Shown: in pieces, positions 23,145 through 36,456 of the stretch | How positions within the stretch are numbered: position 1 is the stretch's first letter | How the letters are laid out: every line of letters begins with the position of its first letter | From: Erodium maritimum | Taxonomy: Eukaryota > Streptophyta > Magnoliopsida > Geraniales > Geraniaceae | Direction: 5' to 3' | Length of the DNA stretch: 64,000 bases | Assembly (NCBI GenBank): GCA_963921825.1 | Contig: OY997589.1 | Location: forward strand, 44,340,638 to 44,404,637 | Translations under genes and position numbers: made by a program | Notes under the pieces: model-generated | Databases searched by the model: none | Told to the model about the DNA's origin: nothing | Seen by the model: only the letters and a program-made list of their open reading frames with translations

Positions 23145-24545
23145 TGATTCAACGAAGAGATTTTATTAATATAAAAGAGTCAAAAGTGACCTTACATAAT
23201 GAAGAAAACAAATTGAAACATGATGAGATATAGTATCGTTGACAATCGAAACATTAATCATATAGATTAAAGATCCGGTTTGAACCAAGGAGAGTGTAGG
23301 GGTGGTTCGTTTTGCCATTTGTGTGTGGTGCCATGTCTTCTTAATTCATTCTCCATCTCGACTTGACTAGTTGTGTTATGTCACAACAGACGGGCAAGGA
23401 GTATGTCAGGGAAAGGAGGAGCGTGGAAATCAGTAGAGGGCTGATTTATATCGATCATGGTGTATCTCCTCAGTGACACCCCGATATTGTTTGAACAAAT
23501 CATGGGGATATGCGAGGCAGTCCAACATGCCTCGTTGTTTCATTATGTCAGTTGTCCTCACCATCTATAGTCACATCCATGGAATGCAGACTGCCTAGAG
23601 CATAGGTTCCTAAGGCATTCGAATCTTGGGATGAAACATCCCAACGGGAGTCTAGAATCCGATAACTAATGATAGGAGGATCGTCCTAGTTAGCTGATCA
23701 TGAGACCTTCTTGGGCCTATCATAGTGGTTTCCTCCCTGGTACTTATTTGGTGACTCGACTCCTCGATCCAAATCTCGTGGTTCTGGTGTTGGGTGTCTT
23801 GGGGTTTTGCTCGAGACACACACATCTACTACTATCTGGAGTCGTATCCTAATTCCACATCCCTGCAGGAGTTGTTGAGATCCTCTTTCAAAAGGATCAT
23901 CAAAGCCTTTGTCCGGGAGCACCTTTTCATAATGGTGAATCGTCGTCCACGGGAAAAGGTTGTCCTCATGACACCAGTTTTCCTACATTGGTTTCGGCCT
24001 CGATCCCAGGATCCCTTTCCAGTGCATTATGGCCAAGTTAGTACCATCTTCAGGGTATGGTGTCGGCGCCCTAATATGGTGCGATGGTGGATCATACCCT
24101 GTTGGTCTTTGCTTTGCCGCTTCACGGATAGGTATCCCGAGCGATGTCTCCGTTGGCTTCAAGCGAATAGCCGGTTCCTCTATTGTGTCCATGGTTTGAG
24201 TAAACTTGCTCGGTGGTAAGTGACGATAATACGCTGAAGTATTTCGTTCCAGGGGTTGGTTGTATATCATCTCATGGGGAAGTTTGAGACGATAGTTGGT
24301 GGTCGGGGTGGATTCCTCTCTCAGGAGTGTCCAGGGTCCCATCGTTTCGTGTGGTTGACAATGGGGAAACGAGATGGAAGGCGAGATGTCGTAGATGATG
24401 GGGGGCGTACGTGTTGTGGTTCCATAGGTGGTAGCAATGGCGGAAGAGGTCGAAAATGGGACCGGAAAGGAGGAGGCGATAGTTTTGTTCATAGAGAGCA
24501 TTACGAAAAATTAGAATAGAAATCATAGGTTTCAGATTTTTATAC
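23145..24545 (-). mobile_element. Minus-strand non-LTR retroelement relic
   Basis: The 3' end (low coordinate) matches, with divergence, the 3' end of the copy at 62154. Shared blocks include a TATTAATAAAA-type tail, CGAAACATTAATC versus CGAAACACTAATC, and GTTATGTCACAACAGAC versus GTTATGTCGTACCAGTC. One long frame runs 24501-23983 (172 codons, MLSMNKTIASSFPVP start), Pro/Thr-rich and without a recognisable domain. It may be a remnant of an ORF1. No target duplication was found. Confidence 0.55.
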
Positions 24546-24781
24546 ATACAATGAAAAACATATGAGATGTTACAATAAATATGAAAAAAAATGAGATGGA
24601 CAGTAAAAAAGAAAACAAAATATAAATTTAGTGAAAGTTAAATTTCTTTTTGATGATAAGTCAAATAAAATTTACCATTAATGTGAAAGTAGAAAAAATT
24701 TGAATGACTTAAAATAAAGAATTATTTTTTTATGAATTTTTTTTTTAAAAAAAATTGAATGAAAATTAAGAAAATAATTAA

Positions 24782-25207
24782 GGGTAAACTACAAATGCAT
24801 ACCCTGAAGTTGTCACATTTAACCGATAATTATCTTGAAGTTTAAAGTTAACTGATGCATACCCTGAAGTTACAATTTGTAACTAAAAACCCCTTCAGTC
24901 AGCTAAAATGACGAAAATACCCTCAGTGATTTTTTAAAATATTTTTTTAAAATATAAATGAAGTTATTTTTTAAATAAAAATGAAGTCATTTAATAAGTG
25001 AATATATATATAACAAAAGTAATTTTTTTTTAATTTTTTTTTAACATAATTATTGAAGTGTAGTTGAGGGTATTTTCGTCATTTTAGCTGTCGGAGGGGT
25101 TTTGAGTTACAACTCGTAACTTCAGGGTATGCATCAGTTAACTTTAAACTTCAGGGTAATCATCGGCTAAACGTGACAACTTCAGGTTATGCATTTGTAG
25201 TTTACCC
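24782..25207. mobile_element. 426-bp MITE (GGGTAAACTACAAATGC family), copy 1
   Basis: The termini are GGGTAAACTACAAATGCATA and its complement ending GTAGTTTACCC. The arms repeat CCCTGAAGTT and AAAATGACGAAAATACCCTC. The flanks AATAATTAA (24773-24781) and CATAATTAA (25208-25216) match at 8 of 9 positions, fitting a Mutator-like 9-bp duplication. Its AT-rich core is reversed relative to copy 2 at 28192. Confidence 0.88.
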
Positions 25208-25498
25208 CATAATTAAATAAAATAATGAAAACTAAAAAAAATACTTTTAACAGAATATTTTGTAAATTAAACAGTTAAAGATGAGAATTATTAATATTTC
25301 AATATTTTTAAGTATGTAAGAGTTGATGACATATTTTTGAAAATTTATTGTTAGTTAGGAGTACTTTGGACTTTTTATGTCTTTTGGATGAAAAATTAAT
25401 GACCGTAAAATGATATTTTATAATAAGTTAAGATATTTCTAAGACGAATACATTAACAGATACGAGTAAGTGAAAATCGTATATATTTAGTAGAGTTA

Positions 25499-27676
25499 AA
25501 GGGGGATCCGCTATCTCCGTACCTATTTTTGTTCTGCATGGAAGTCCTGGCTCGTCTTATTGAACAAGAACACGGATTGGGACGATTAAAGGGAGTCCGG
25601 GTGGCACGTGGAGCACCGGAGATCACGCATTTGTTTTTTTGCGGGTGATTGCTATTTATTCTGTAGGGCCATCCCGGAGGATGCAGAGACAGTCTGATTG
25701 GTGTTGACCACGTTTAGTCGATTTTCGGGCCAAACACTGAATCTCGGTAAATCATCTATTTTCTTTAGTTCGAACATGTCCCCCCTGAATAAGCAATCTT
25801 GCTGTGAGACTCTGGGAATATAAGAGATCGCGGGGGCCTCAATGTACCTGGGGGTCCCTAATCTGGTGGGTCGGAACCGGAATGCTGCTATGGCTTATTT
25901 GGGAGACCGAGGGATGGGAAACTACTGACCCCGACGGGCCGGGAGGTCATGACATCGCTACCGGTCTATGTCATGTCAATGTTCAAGGTCCCCCTCACAA
26001 TCATTCAACGCACTCATGTAGCTTTGGCTAAGTTTTGGTGGGGCGGAAAGTCACAGAAATCGATTATTTGGCAGGATTGGGATCAACTGTGTAAACCAAA
26101 GGATGAAGGGGGTATGGGATTTCGTCATCTTCAGGATGTAAATACTGCCTTACTTGGGAAGCAAGTGTGGAATCTTCTACATAAACCTGACGCCTTGGTT
26201 ACAAGGATCCTTAAAGCCCACTATTATCCTAATTCAGACTTTTTCTTGCTGACTCGGGTGGGACGCACTCCGAGTTTCATATGGGCTAGTGTTTTCTCTA
26301 CCCAAGATATGATCAGACACGACCTACGCATCGCTATTGGGGATGTGTTGACCACCCCGATTGTGGGCACGCCGTGGCTGTTAGGATCGTCAACTCACAC
26401 CCGTGCGGAGTCCCCGAACCTACAGGGTTTCATGGTGGCGGGTCTCATGGTCCCAAGCACTCGCCAGTGGGACATCCCGAGGATTACTCAGCTCTTTGGC
26501 CAGGAAGATTTATTTGATATTCTATAAGTCCCGCTTTCTCCACTTCGACACCGGGATGTCCCATATTGGATGAGGGATAAAAATGGTCAATACTGTTCCA
26601 AAGCAGGATACCGCCAATTGCAACTCATTCGGCATGCATGCCAGGGCCAAAATCTGGGGGTTCTTTGGGCGTCGATTTGGTGAATCCAGGTTCCTCCCCA
26701 ATACAGGATCTTCCTATGGCTGCTTGACAGACACACTTCAAGTGGCCACTGCCCTCAACAAGAAATATGTTCCTGCAGATCCTATTTGTGCTATCAGTGG
26801 GTCGCATCCCGAATCAGTCCCTCGTCTCTTGGCGGCGTGTGGATTTGCAAAGACGTGTTGGAAGGAGTTTGGTCACCTGACCCCTATAGGCCCGGACCAG
26901 GGTTTTGAATAATGGTGGTTATCCTGTGTAGCGGGATGTGATCCCGCCAAAACAACGACGATATTATCAGTCCTCTGTGAGATTTAGAAGGCTAGGAATG
27001 CCCTAGTCCTCTGTGAGATTTGGAAGGCTAGGAATGCCCTAGTTTAATCATGGGATCGGCCAGCGGCTCTGACGGTCTTGTCCAAGGCGCAGATCAATCA
27101 CCAGGCCTAGAATGAGGCTGCTGCAGCAACACCTCACCCCCGTGTTTCAATACCTCGTTGGCCGACATGGTGAGTTCCGCCCCCGATGGATACACTAGTA
27201 ATTAATGTTGATGGGTCCACCTTTTAGGACACGACTCAGGCGGGGTGGGGTCTTATGTTCGTTCTTCAGATTCGGATTACGTCAAAGTGGAAAATGGCAC
27301 GCTGCAAGGTATTTGGTCCCCTCTCATGATTGAGGCATATGCTATTGCCACCGCACTAAATAATGTGGCCGGACTAGGGGCATGGACCCATTTGTATTCG
27401 GTCAGACACTCAGGTCCTTCTCCGATTGATACAACAACACGTGCTTCCCATATCTCTTGTTGGTACGATTATCCATGATATCCGCCGTACGTTAGCTGAA
27501 AATGAGAGAGTCTCTCTCGAATTTGTAAAGAGAATTGCGAACAAGGCTGTTCACTTGGATAGCCAAGGAAGCCCGTTCGACATCTGTTCTCCCGTGGTTA
27601 GACACCTTGCCTGATGCACTGCGTTGTATTGTGAACTCAGATCATTAATAAACATATCGTTATTATTGAAAAAAAG
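25499..27676 (+). mobile_element. 5'-truncated L1-type LINE, ORF2 C-terminal half
   Basis: The copy begins inside the reverse transcriptase at KGDPLSPYLFLFCMEVLARLI. It continues through the thumb/connection region (LTPTGREVMTSLPVYVMSMFKVPLTII, FWWGGKSQKSIIWQDWDQLCKPK, GGMGFRHLQDVNTALLGKQ), a zf-RVT-like part and a plant RNase H domain (INVDGS near 27205, EFVKRIANKAVHL near 27525), then an A-tail at 27670. The longest intact frame is 25949-26527. The FADD-box region is damaged, and there are at least six stops or frame changes. It is the same lineage as the LINE at 45725. The abrupt start fits ordinary 5' truncation on insertion; no target duplication was found. Confidence 0.88.
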
Positions 27677-28191
27677 TGCGAATTTCCTTAAGTTTTGTAC
27701 TCCCCACGTTTTCAAAATGATATTTTAATACTAAACACAATTTGTAGTAAAAATAATATTAGCATTTTTTTTATCAACAAAACAAATTTAGATTAAACCG
27801 TCTTTAAAGATACAGAGATGTGAAGATCACAAGGAACAATATTTGAAACTGTTTTTTATTTTACCATTATGAACTTGAATTATTAATCATAGTAATATGA
27901 CAATGATGTTGTATTTTATGTATATATAACTAAGCATGGACAGTGGACACATATGTCTTAGATTGTGACTTGTGTTTTGAAAAGTTTAGAACGTGTGAGA
28001 GAGAGATGATTTGGACTTGGGAGCCTTCGAATTGATAGCAACGTTATTGGCGTCAAGTTATTCACGAGCTACAAATCAATACAACTTGTTGTCACGCATG
28101 CAAGCCCCCTACCAAAACCCTTTCCAAAAAAAAAAAAAATAGCACCACCTACCAAAACTTTCAAAATGCACTTCTGAGATAAAAGAAAAAA
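27677..28191. other. Unassigned spacer with a retroelement tail
   Basis: A T-run at about 27766 followed by ATCAACAAAACAAATTTAGATT looks like the A-tail end of a short minus-strand copy, related to the tails at 50529 and 54653. The rest is AT-rich non-coding DNA, with a 13-base A-run near 28127. Confidence 0.4.
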
Positions 28192-28607
28192 AGGTAAATT
28201 ACTAATGCATACTCTAAAGTTGTCACGTTTAATCGATGATTATCATGAAGTTTAAAGTTAAATGATGCATACCCTGAAGTTATGAGTTGTAACTCAAAAC
28301 CCCTCCGTCAACTAAAATGACGAAAATACCCTCAACTACACTTCAATAGTTATGTTAAAAAATTATTTTAAAATTACTTTTGTTATATATATATATATTT
28401 ACTTATTAAATGACTTCATTTTTATTTAAAAAACTCACTTCATTTGTATTTTAAAAAAATCACTGAGGGTATTTTCGTTATTTTAACTAACAGAAGGGGT
28501 TTTTAGTTACAAGTTGTAACTTCAGGGTATGCATCAGTTAACTTTAAACTTCAGGGTAATCATCGGTTAAACGTGACAACTTCAGGGTATGCATTTGTAG
28601 TTTACCC
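28192..28607. mobile_element. 416-bp MITE (GGGTAAACTACAAATGC family), copy 2
   Basis: It has the same terminal inverted repeats and arm motifs as the copy at 24782, with a slightly diverged left end (AGGTAAATTACTAATGC). Its core lies in the opposite orientation to copy 1. No clear 9-bp duplication is visible in the A/T-rich flanks. Confidence 0.85.
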
Positions 28608-28615
28608 TAAAAAAA

Positions 28616-30415
28616 TTTATCAGTAGGATAAATTTTATTTGAGCGAAAGATGCGAAATTTCATTAATCAAATTGTATAATGACAATAAAGTGCATCAGAG
28701 ACTCTCCGATCACGAAGAACAGGGCAAGAGCATTTAAGAATGTTCGCTATTCTTTTCACAGTAGAACCGTCCTCGACGGTTTTGAATTGATGTCCCTTGG
28801 GCAATGACAGAATATGGGTGGGGGAACGGGGTACCGGAGATCTTGAGGGACCTCGACGGTAATGGTGATGGTGGGAGGCAAAGCATTGTCTGGGGACCCC
28901 TCCCAGGGACAGTCCCTAATGCACTGGCGATGCCTCATCCATCCCGGCGGGGCTTCTTCCCCGCTTGTGGTAAGTCAACCCACGCCGCGCCAGACGCAAC
29001 CTCTTTCATAATTCCAGCAGCCTCACCCGCTTGAAACCCGGGCACTGGAACTTCAACAGGTCGCGCTTCTAGCTGGGCGCGCCCTCTACCTCTAAACCTT
29101 CCAGATTGGAATGACCGAGCGAATCAGCAGAGAGATGATCCACTCCCAACCCCCCGACCGTCCCGTGTACAAAAGGGCCCGGGAGAGAGGTAGAGGACCA
29201 CCTAGAGCGGTCTAGCGCGGGTGGCAAGCTAGTATCTCGGTTGGGAATCTGGTGACCCAGATTAGGTAACGGGTCCATTTTTATGCTGGCTCCCCCATAT
29301 CGAGATAACCTACCGTTAGGTAGAGGGTCCAATGTCAACGACCGTAGTTCAACGTCCCCAGAGCTCCGCCGCGGTCAGTGCATACTCCATCCATAGCCAC
29401 CTGTTGCTGACGACGCTTGCGAGGGCGAGGTATGCCCATCGGTGCATAACGTAGCAAACCCCGACAGTACGCAGGCGGTCGCCGAACCCTATCGACAACA
29501 GGAGCCAGAGCAGTCACCCCTCGGCACATTGGATCATCGGTCCCCTGATCAGCTTCCGGTAACCATTCCCTCATTCTTTTCCACACCCAACATCGGGAAA
29601 CCCTAAGGGAAGAAGTCTCCACCATGTTCCACCGCATCCCAAATCGATCACGGGTCCAGCCCCAAGTTCGAGCCTTTACCGACGTGATCGAGACGGAAAC
29701 CGAAAGCTTCGTAACGTCCCGAATCGTTCCCACCGGAAGGCGAGGAGGCTGAGGTCTCAACGACACTAGCTGAGAAGAAACCATAGATCGGGCTGCAAGG
29801 CCCCTTAGGCACTAGAGCGAGGTCTTGGTGTTGGTGGGCACTGAGAAGCGGGGTAGGGTTCAGCCCACGTGGAGGGGACTTGTAGCTTGGAGTCGAAGTC
29901 ACCGAGACCCGTCGCACCCAACTTCGACGTTCCCAATGTCGGCGACAAAAAGTAGCATCAGGGGGATTGGGGGCGATCCTCGCGGACCAAAGAACCCTGA
30001 CGATTCCCTCGAAATCGGAACCGGGGTCACAGAGTCCACCGACAGAGGAGGCCGGGGCGAGACCTGTGGGAGGGAGGAGGGGGTGGTAATGGTAGTAGGA
30101 ATTGTAGACCAGACGGAGGGATGCCGTGCGAGACTGGCAGGAGAGGACGAGGGGGCATGGCGACCGGATTAGGAGTCGCCGGAACCACAAGAGGGACGGG
30201 GAGGGGAAGAGGCGTCGTGGGATGTGGAAAAGCCAACCACTCCCACCCGTAGTTAAACCCCGCACCAGGCGTGGTCTGCAAGGTCAACTGGATGGGATAG
30301 GCAAACACAGGGATGACGAAACCGACAGGCCCAGACGGCGCGGTAACAGCGGATCACGGGAGCTCCATAGCGGCGAAGCAGGCTAGGGTTAGGGTAGGCT
30401 CTCAAGTCGAGAGAG
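28616..30415 (-). mobile_element. 1.8-kb internally deleted LINE derivative, copy 1
   Basis: On the minus strand it opens near 30415 with CTCTCTCGACTTGAGAGCCT, then ATGGAGCTCC (near 30366). Its peptide includes PVFAYPIQLTLQTTPGAGFNYGWEW. A Pro-rich body follows (30265-29648 is the longest open frame, 205 codons). The last 150 bases carry a STVKRIANIL-like remnant of the LINE ORF2 end, then TTCGTGATCGGAGAGTC and ATTAATGAAATTTCGC, then an A-rich tail. The copy at 43847 shares both ends. No reverse transcriptase is present, and no clear target duplication was found. Confidence 0.75.
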
Positions 30416-31005
30416 AAAAAAAACAAGTTTCCTTAATTTAGATTTTTTTTATTAGCAGTAGAATTAATGAGTTCAAGTCTTGAAATCAATTAATTTAAAT
30501 TTGTTTGAAATCAAGACAACAAGACGAAGATGACCTTAGTTGCACGAGAGGAGCACTTCTAGCCGTAGTAGGCAGAAACCTCATAAGAGAGCATAATGTC
30601 ATGACCCCGCGCAACGCATCGTATTTTGTCCGAGTTCTCTCGGGCCGTCACAATAAGACTAGATCAGAAAATACACCTGACAGCTGCAAGAAAAAAGCCA
30701 TTACAACAGCAAAAAGGAAATAAGAGATTACAAGGCTTTTCTACAGCAACAAAAAGAAAATAAAGCACTCAAAACAAATTACTGCCAAACCAGGCTTTTC
30801 CTTTTTGGAGAAAAGCAATTACAAGGCTGGGAGATCCAAAGTTTGTAGGTGAAATCAAAATTTGAGGATGAGCCGCATATTGATGCACTTCTGAGATATG
30901 CCTCAAAATAAATTTGTGTCATAAACATTTTGCATTTTGAGTTTTTTGAAACGTTTTGCATTTTGAGTTATTATCCCTTTATCGTTTTGTTTTTATTTAT
31001 CTAAT
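30416..31005. other. Spacer with possible retroelement tail
   Basis: A T-run near 30446 followed by ATTAGCAGTAGAATTAATGAG resembles a minus-strand A-tail. The following 500 bases are non-coding. No boundaries can be set. Confidence 0.35.
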
Positions 31006-33044
31006 AAAACATTATGTAACATCATTACAACTCTTACATACCAAAAAACGCTCTCAACAAAAGCCTCTCCCTCCTCTGAAGACCTAGCCGCCTCCCTTGT
31101 CTTCACCGGCTCCGGCCATGGCTCCGGCCATGGTGGTCGCCGGTGATACCCCTCTCTTCCCTTCTACCTTCCTCTGTTTCTCCTTCCTTTCCTCTCGTTC
31201 TCCTCAGCCTCCTCTTCGCAGCTTGGCTCGGATGTCTCGGACTCAAGGGATCTGCGGTGACTTCTACTCGGGTGACCCCTACCTGTCTCCGGCCTGGTCT
31301 CGGCTTCAAGGATCCTGTTGCTGCCGGAGCATTGAGATTCGCCGGATCTGCTGTGGCTGCCGAAGTTGTGTGCTTCGCCGGATCTGCCTCGCTACCGTCC
31401 AGATCTATTGGCTTCCCAGCCCTGGTCTCGACGCTTGACTTGCTGCCGGAACTTTGTGGGTGGCCGCTAAAGTTCGCGCGTTGAGAAGTGTGACGGCTCT
31501 GTTTCAGGTTCGTCTCTTGTGCACGTCAGGTAGGGTTTGTTCGTTCTGGGCCGGTTTGGGTTATGTTTGGGCCAGTGCGAGTTGGGCTCGGCTAGGGCCT
31601 TGGGCCGGGCCATCCAGCCCGGTTCTTGTTTGGGTCGGTTCAGCTCGTACTCGGGTCGGGTCGGGCAAACCCATGGGCCCTTTCAGTGGGTCGGTTTTCA
31701 CTCTGGGTCGGGTCCTACTACGGGTCGGGTACAGTTCTGGACCAGGTTGACCGGTTTGAGTTCAAGCAGACCCCGATCTGCTTTTTATCCCTTGGTTCGT
31801 GGTTTTTTCCCCCCTTGGTTCGTGGTTGAGTTCGTGACTTAACTCTGGAGGTTTGTTTCTTGGTGGAGTGTTCTTCTTGGGTTTTTGGACGGTTTTTGGT
31901 GCTTCTCTGCTAGTTGTGGCGTCAATTTTGTTCGGTTTTTGGTTGGCTCGGGCTCGGTATTATTACATGCCTTCTCCCGTGGGTTCTCGTCTGGTTTATG
32001 CAGGTGAGAAGTAACCATTCTTGGTTACGGAACGCTCAGCTCGAGTTCCAGCTATGATTCTGGGAGTTTTGTCTTGCTGCTGCTTGCTTAGAAGTCTGAG
32101 CTCGTACTCGGTAGAAATACCGGTTCTCCTCGTTGACCTTTCTCGGTGTTGTCCGAATTAGGTTTGGGAGGACTGAGTACGAGCTCCATTGTTCGCTCCG
32201 TCCCTCACTGATTTGACGGTGGACCTTCTTTCGGATCATTGGAGGTTTCTAGTTCAGGCTCTGGTCGTGGGACACGCTTCTTCATCCTACCGGGTGGGGA
32301 TCGGTGCAGAGCTGTTCTTCCTGCTTTTGGTGGTTCGTCAGCTTTCCCGTCGGGTGGAGTGTAGCTTCGGAGGTATCTTGCTTCAGAGCTGGTCGTGGGA
32401 CACGTTTCTGCATCTTCAGGGGAGTGGATCGTTTTGGCTCTGGTCTTGGTGCAGCTGTAAGTTCGCTCGGTTGCCTAGCTTCTCTTCTCAGGTCTGGTTG
32501 TGGGACGCGTTTCCTCATCCTCGGGTGCTGATCGTCGTGGACCTGGTGGTTAGCTGAGGCTCTCTGGTATCCCTCTTCTACTGCTTCAGTTTAGTGTTCC
32601 CCTCATTATGCTATTATCGTTATCTGTTGGTTTTATTCTGCTTCCTCCCAATTTGTTGGGTAGGCTTCGTTGGTTTCTGGGTGTTGGCCCTCGGCGAGTA
32701 GTTTGGCCTTAGTGCCATTAAGCAGTGTTCCTTCAATATCGATTTTAGTATAGTGTGTTCTTCAGGGGAATTCCCTTTAGCACTGTCTCCGTCGATTGTG
32801 GTGTTGGCCACCGACTTGTTAGTGACCGTCATCCAGACTATGTGACAGATTGATGGTCCTAATGACATAGGGTGTTTTTCATTCTTTGGCAGTAGTTTGG
32901 TTTATTTCAGTATCGTTTGCTCTTATGGTTTGGGAATCCGGGTTCTGACCTATTCTTCCTTCAGTGCTTCTTGGTGGCTTTATTCGGGTGTGAGTCTTCT
33001 TTTTTAGCCGTCTTTTTTCTTTACTGGGTCTGCGTACCCTTTTC

Positions 33045-33140
33045 ACTTCAGGGTCTGCGTACCCACTCATTTCAGGGTCTGTGTACCCATTCATTTCAGG
33101 GTCTGCGTACCCACTCATTTCATGGTCTGTGTACCCATTC
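33045..33140. repeat. 24-25-bp minisatellite, left part (split by the LTR element)
   Basis: Units of the form TTCAGGGTCTGCGTACCCA repeat about four times up to the insertion point. The array resumes at 43308. Confidence 0.9.
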
Positions 33141-36100
33141 TGTCACGCCCCAATTTCAACGAATTGAACTCGGGACGCGAACTTTTAAAACATGAATACT
33201 TAAAACCTGTTTTGAATAAAGCTTTGACATTTCCATTTATTTTCCAAAATAATAGTAGTATTTACAATACAAAAACGTCCCAACAAGTGGACAAGGTACA
33301 CATCCGTCACTAGACTCAACAAAAGTAAAGACCAGACTCCGCTCCAAGCTCCATGAACTTCAAGAGCTCACCTAGTCCATCCCACGAACAGTACCTGTAG
33401 GAAAAGCAGCTAGGGGTGAGCGTTCGCTCACCACCACGGATAACAGACTGACTACGGCATAATTAGCAGACGATGCCGATAAAACCAATAATAAAGTCTA
33501 CAATGGGGGACACTGTCCCCAACCCAAGGACTCTGACTGTTCATACACCCAATGTTACCTTCCTTGACCAACTCAACACTTGACACGTAAAGTAGACCCG
33601 ACACAACGATCACGACCTCTCCCAAGGACTCGAAAGAAACGACGCAACACCAAACAAGATCACAAAGGATCGCACACCAAACAAGATCACAAAGGATCGC
33701 AAACCAGCTGCTCAGTAACCTCCCTCACCAGACTCGACCTCAAACTCGTCAAAGTAAACCTGACACAACCAACAATAACCTTCCCCAAAGACACGGACAC
33801 GGATCAGGCTAGCCGAAGAATGCTCAGAACCTGCCGAGCCTCGTACGCGGTCAGGCCAGCCGAAGAATGCTCGTAACCTGCTGGGACCCGGTCACGGATC
33901 AGGCTAGCCGAAGAATGCTCATAACCTTTCAAGATCCGGACACGGAACAGGCTAGCCGAAGAATGCTCAGAACCTGCCGAGGCTCGAGTTTGGTCAGGCC
34001 ATCCGAAGAATGCTCGTAACCTGCCAAAATCCACACCACTCCCCGGCACACAGTCGGTTCGGGAAAACACAACCACAAAACACAGCAAGTTCAACAAACA
34101 GGCACTCAAGGCCACTCAAGACACCTCAACAGTAAACCTCGGACTCAACAGCCCCACAGGCACTCACGGCCTCCCAAGACACCAAAATGACAATACGGGC
34201 TCTCATGGCCACCCAAGACTCAGCAATAACCAGCACGGCTCTCAAGGCCACCAAACTCGACAATGACCAACACGGGCTCTCACCCAACTCAACAACAATT
34301 AACACGGGCTCTCAAGGCCACCCAAACTCAACAACAATTAACACGGGCTATCAAGGCCACCCAAACTCGACAATGACCAACATGGGCTCTCAAGGCCACC
34401 CAAACTCAACAACAATTAACAAACAACAACCTCCGGCATAAACTATGCCTCCAACAGTCCTAAGATCGCTAGTTTCACAAACAACCTCCGGGCATGGTCA
34501 TATGCCTCCAGTAAATCAATTAACGCTAAGCTCTATGCTCCTACGACACTACTAAGTGTCACATGCTTTTCTCTTAAACGCTACAATCCCACATCATGCA
34601 ATTCAAATAATTACTACGATCCCATGTCATGCAATCCTAATATTTGCTAACCTACTCAACCCACGACACCCCAGTGTCACATGCATTTCTACTGTTAACT
34701 TTCCCTAGTCAGGGCCGAGATCCGGCTACTTTTCCCTACCTCAACCGAAGAGCACCCGCTACGCTTCCTAGCTGCTGACGTTCTGGCTCGCTACCTCCGG
34801 GCTTTACTTCGATCGAAGCCGGACGCTAAAGATAACACGAAAGCCACAAATTAAACCCGGTTCCACCGTTAAGTTAAAGATTACGATTTGTCCAGTTTAA
34901 ATCCGACATTTATCTTTTAAACTCGAGCGGGCTAAAAGCGGGGTCACGGCAAATCGGGTTTGGGTATCCGAGCACCGAAACCGGTTTATGCGAGGCACGG
35001 TCCCAATGCACGAATCCCGAGGTCCGATTCAGCGGTCCGCTTTTGTTCCTTTTTAAACCCAAATAGCAGTCCATGTTAACTAGAGTTCCAGATTCGTTCA
35101 ACTGCTCAAATTCCGTTTTAAAACCGTTTAACGTCTAGTTTAAACTTTCAGGTTCCCAACTCAAACCCGTTTCGATCCAATAATCCAAACAAGAAAACCT
35201 TTTGCTCGACTCTGGTTTCGTTTTCCTTTTTGATTAAAACCGTTTATTTTCAAAATTGATTCTCGTTTTTGAACCCAAATTTATTTTAAACCCTTCATTT
35301 TAAAACCCTATCTTTTCCATTTAAAACCGTTTTCTTTTCCTTTTCTTAAGACTGATTTTTCATTTTAATACCCTTTTCTTTTCAAATTCTTTGATTTTGA
35401 TTCAATTTAAATCCAACCCACAGATCCAACGTTTTCAGTCCCAAAACACAAAATTAACTTTTAAATCCAAACTCGTTTAATGTTTAATTTTCTTTTAACA
35501 AATTTCTCGGTTCTAGTCCGTTTCGAACAACCCAACAGATACAAGGATTTTTCAACAAAACCCATAATTAACATAAATCGAAAACTGGAAAAACAAGGGT
35601 TCGGTTTCGAACCGGTCGGCCGCCGGCGAGGGCGGCGTCGGCCGGGGCCTAACCGTAGTGAAAAGGGACGGTGGCGTGGCTCGGCGACGGGAAAACTGGA
35701 CGATGGCGTGGCTTCGATTGAACGGGGGAGGTGAGGGTTCGAGGGGTCGGCCAACGGCGGCGGCGGCGACGCGAGCTGGAGAACGGCCTCAGATCTGGAC
35801 GGGCGCCGGCGAGCCCTTCTCGTGCACGGCGAGGGCGGAGCGTGGCTGAGGGTTCTCCTCAGATCCAGACGAGCGCCGGCGAGCTCGAGCGAGGGAGAGG
35901 GAGACGGATTGCGCGCGTCGGGCTCGGACTGCCGGAGATGAAGACGGACGGGCGAGGGGAAGCGGAGATGGAGGGCTCGGTGACGGAGTGGCGGCCGGAA
36001 CACGGTGAGGGCGTGGTCCCTGTGAGGACGCAGAGAGGGAGGGTGTGGATCGAAGAGGGAGGGTGTACTCGGGAGGGACGGCGCGGTTCCGTTTGAACGG

Positions 36101-36440
36101 TGAGGAGAGACGAAGGAGAGGGGAGAGAGACGGCGGCCGGGACTCTGGATGTGGCGCCGGCGACCGGAATCGAGAGAGGCAGACGAGGGAGGGAGGTCGG
36201 CGTGGGTGAGAGAGAAGAGGGAGGCTGCGTGGGTGAGAGAGAGATGGCAGACCAATTTAGGGTTGAAACCCTAAAATTGGGTATTTATACCCAAGGTTTG
36301 GGCCAGCTAGTTGGGCCAGGCCCAAGAACGAACCAGTCCGGTATTTTTTTTTTAATTTTTTTTTACACAAAACAAACTCGTTCCCAACCTCGACGTTAGT
36401 ATTTAATAATTTAAACGTTAAATTTTTCTCGGTCTTTACA
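33141..36440 (-). repeat. 3' LTR of the gypsy element
   Basis: This 3,300-bp direct repeat is the downstream LTR in element orientation. It contains tandem minisatellites: GCTAGCCGAAGAATGCTC units at about 33808-34020 and GGGCTCTCAAGGCCACCC units at about 34195-34410. A GC-rich part near 35610-36250 produces long non-functional frames. A TATAAATA motif lies near 36285 on the minus strand. Confidence 0.93.
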
Positions 36441-36456
36441 GTCTACCCCCTTAAAG
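36441..36456 (-). other. Polypurine tract of the gypsy element
   Basis: On the minus strand TTAAGGGGGTAGAC directly precedes the 3' LTR, after GGGGACGAAATTCC. This arrangement is characteristic of Tekay/Del-type chromoviruses. Confidence 0.75.

Noticed and set aside
33580-33876. 98-codon frames in both LTRs (33580 and 40455) that could be small proteins
   Set aside because: They overlap the internal LTR minisatellite and carry no domain; repeats of 33-40 bases keep the frame open by chance.
35461-36255. A 264-codon minus-strand frame, nearly identical to one at 42340-43134, as a conserved gene
   Set aside because: Both copies lie inside the two LTRs of the gypsy element. Similarity is explained by LTR duplication, composition is Pro/Ser/Arg-rich, and the opposite strand is equally open because of GC bias.
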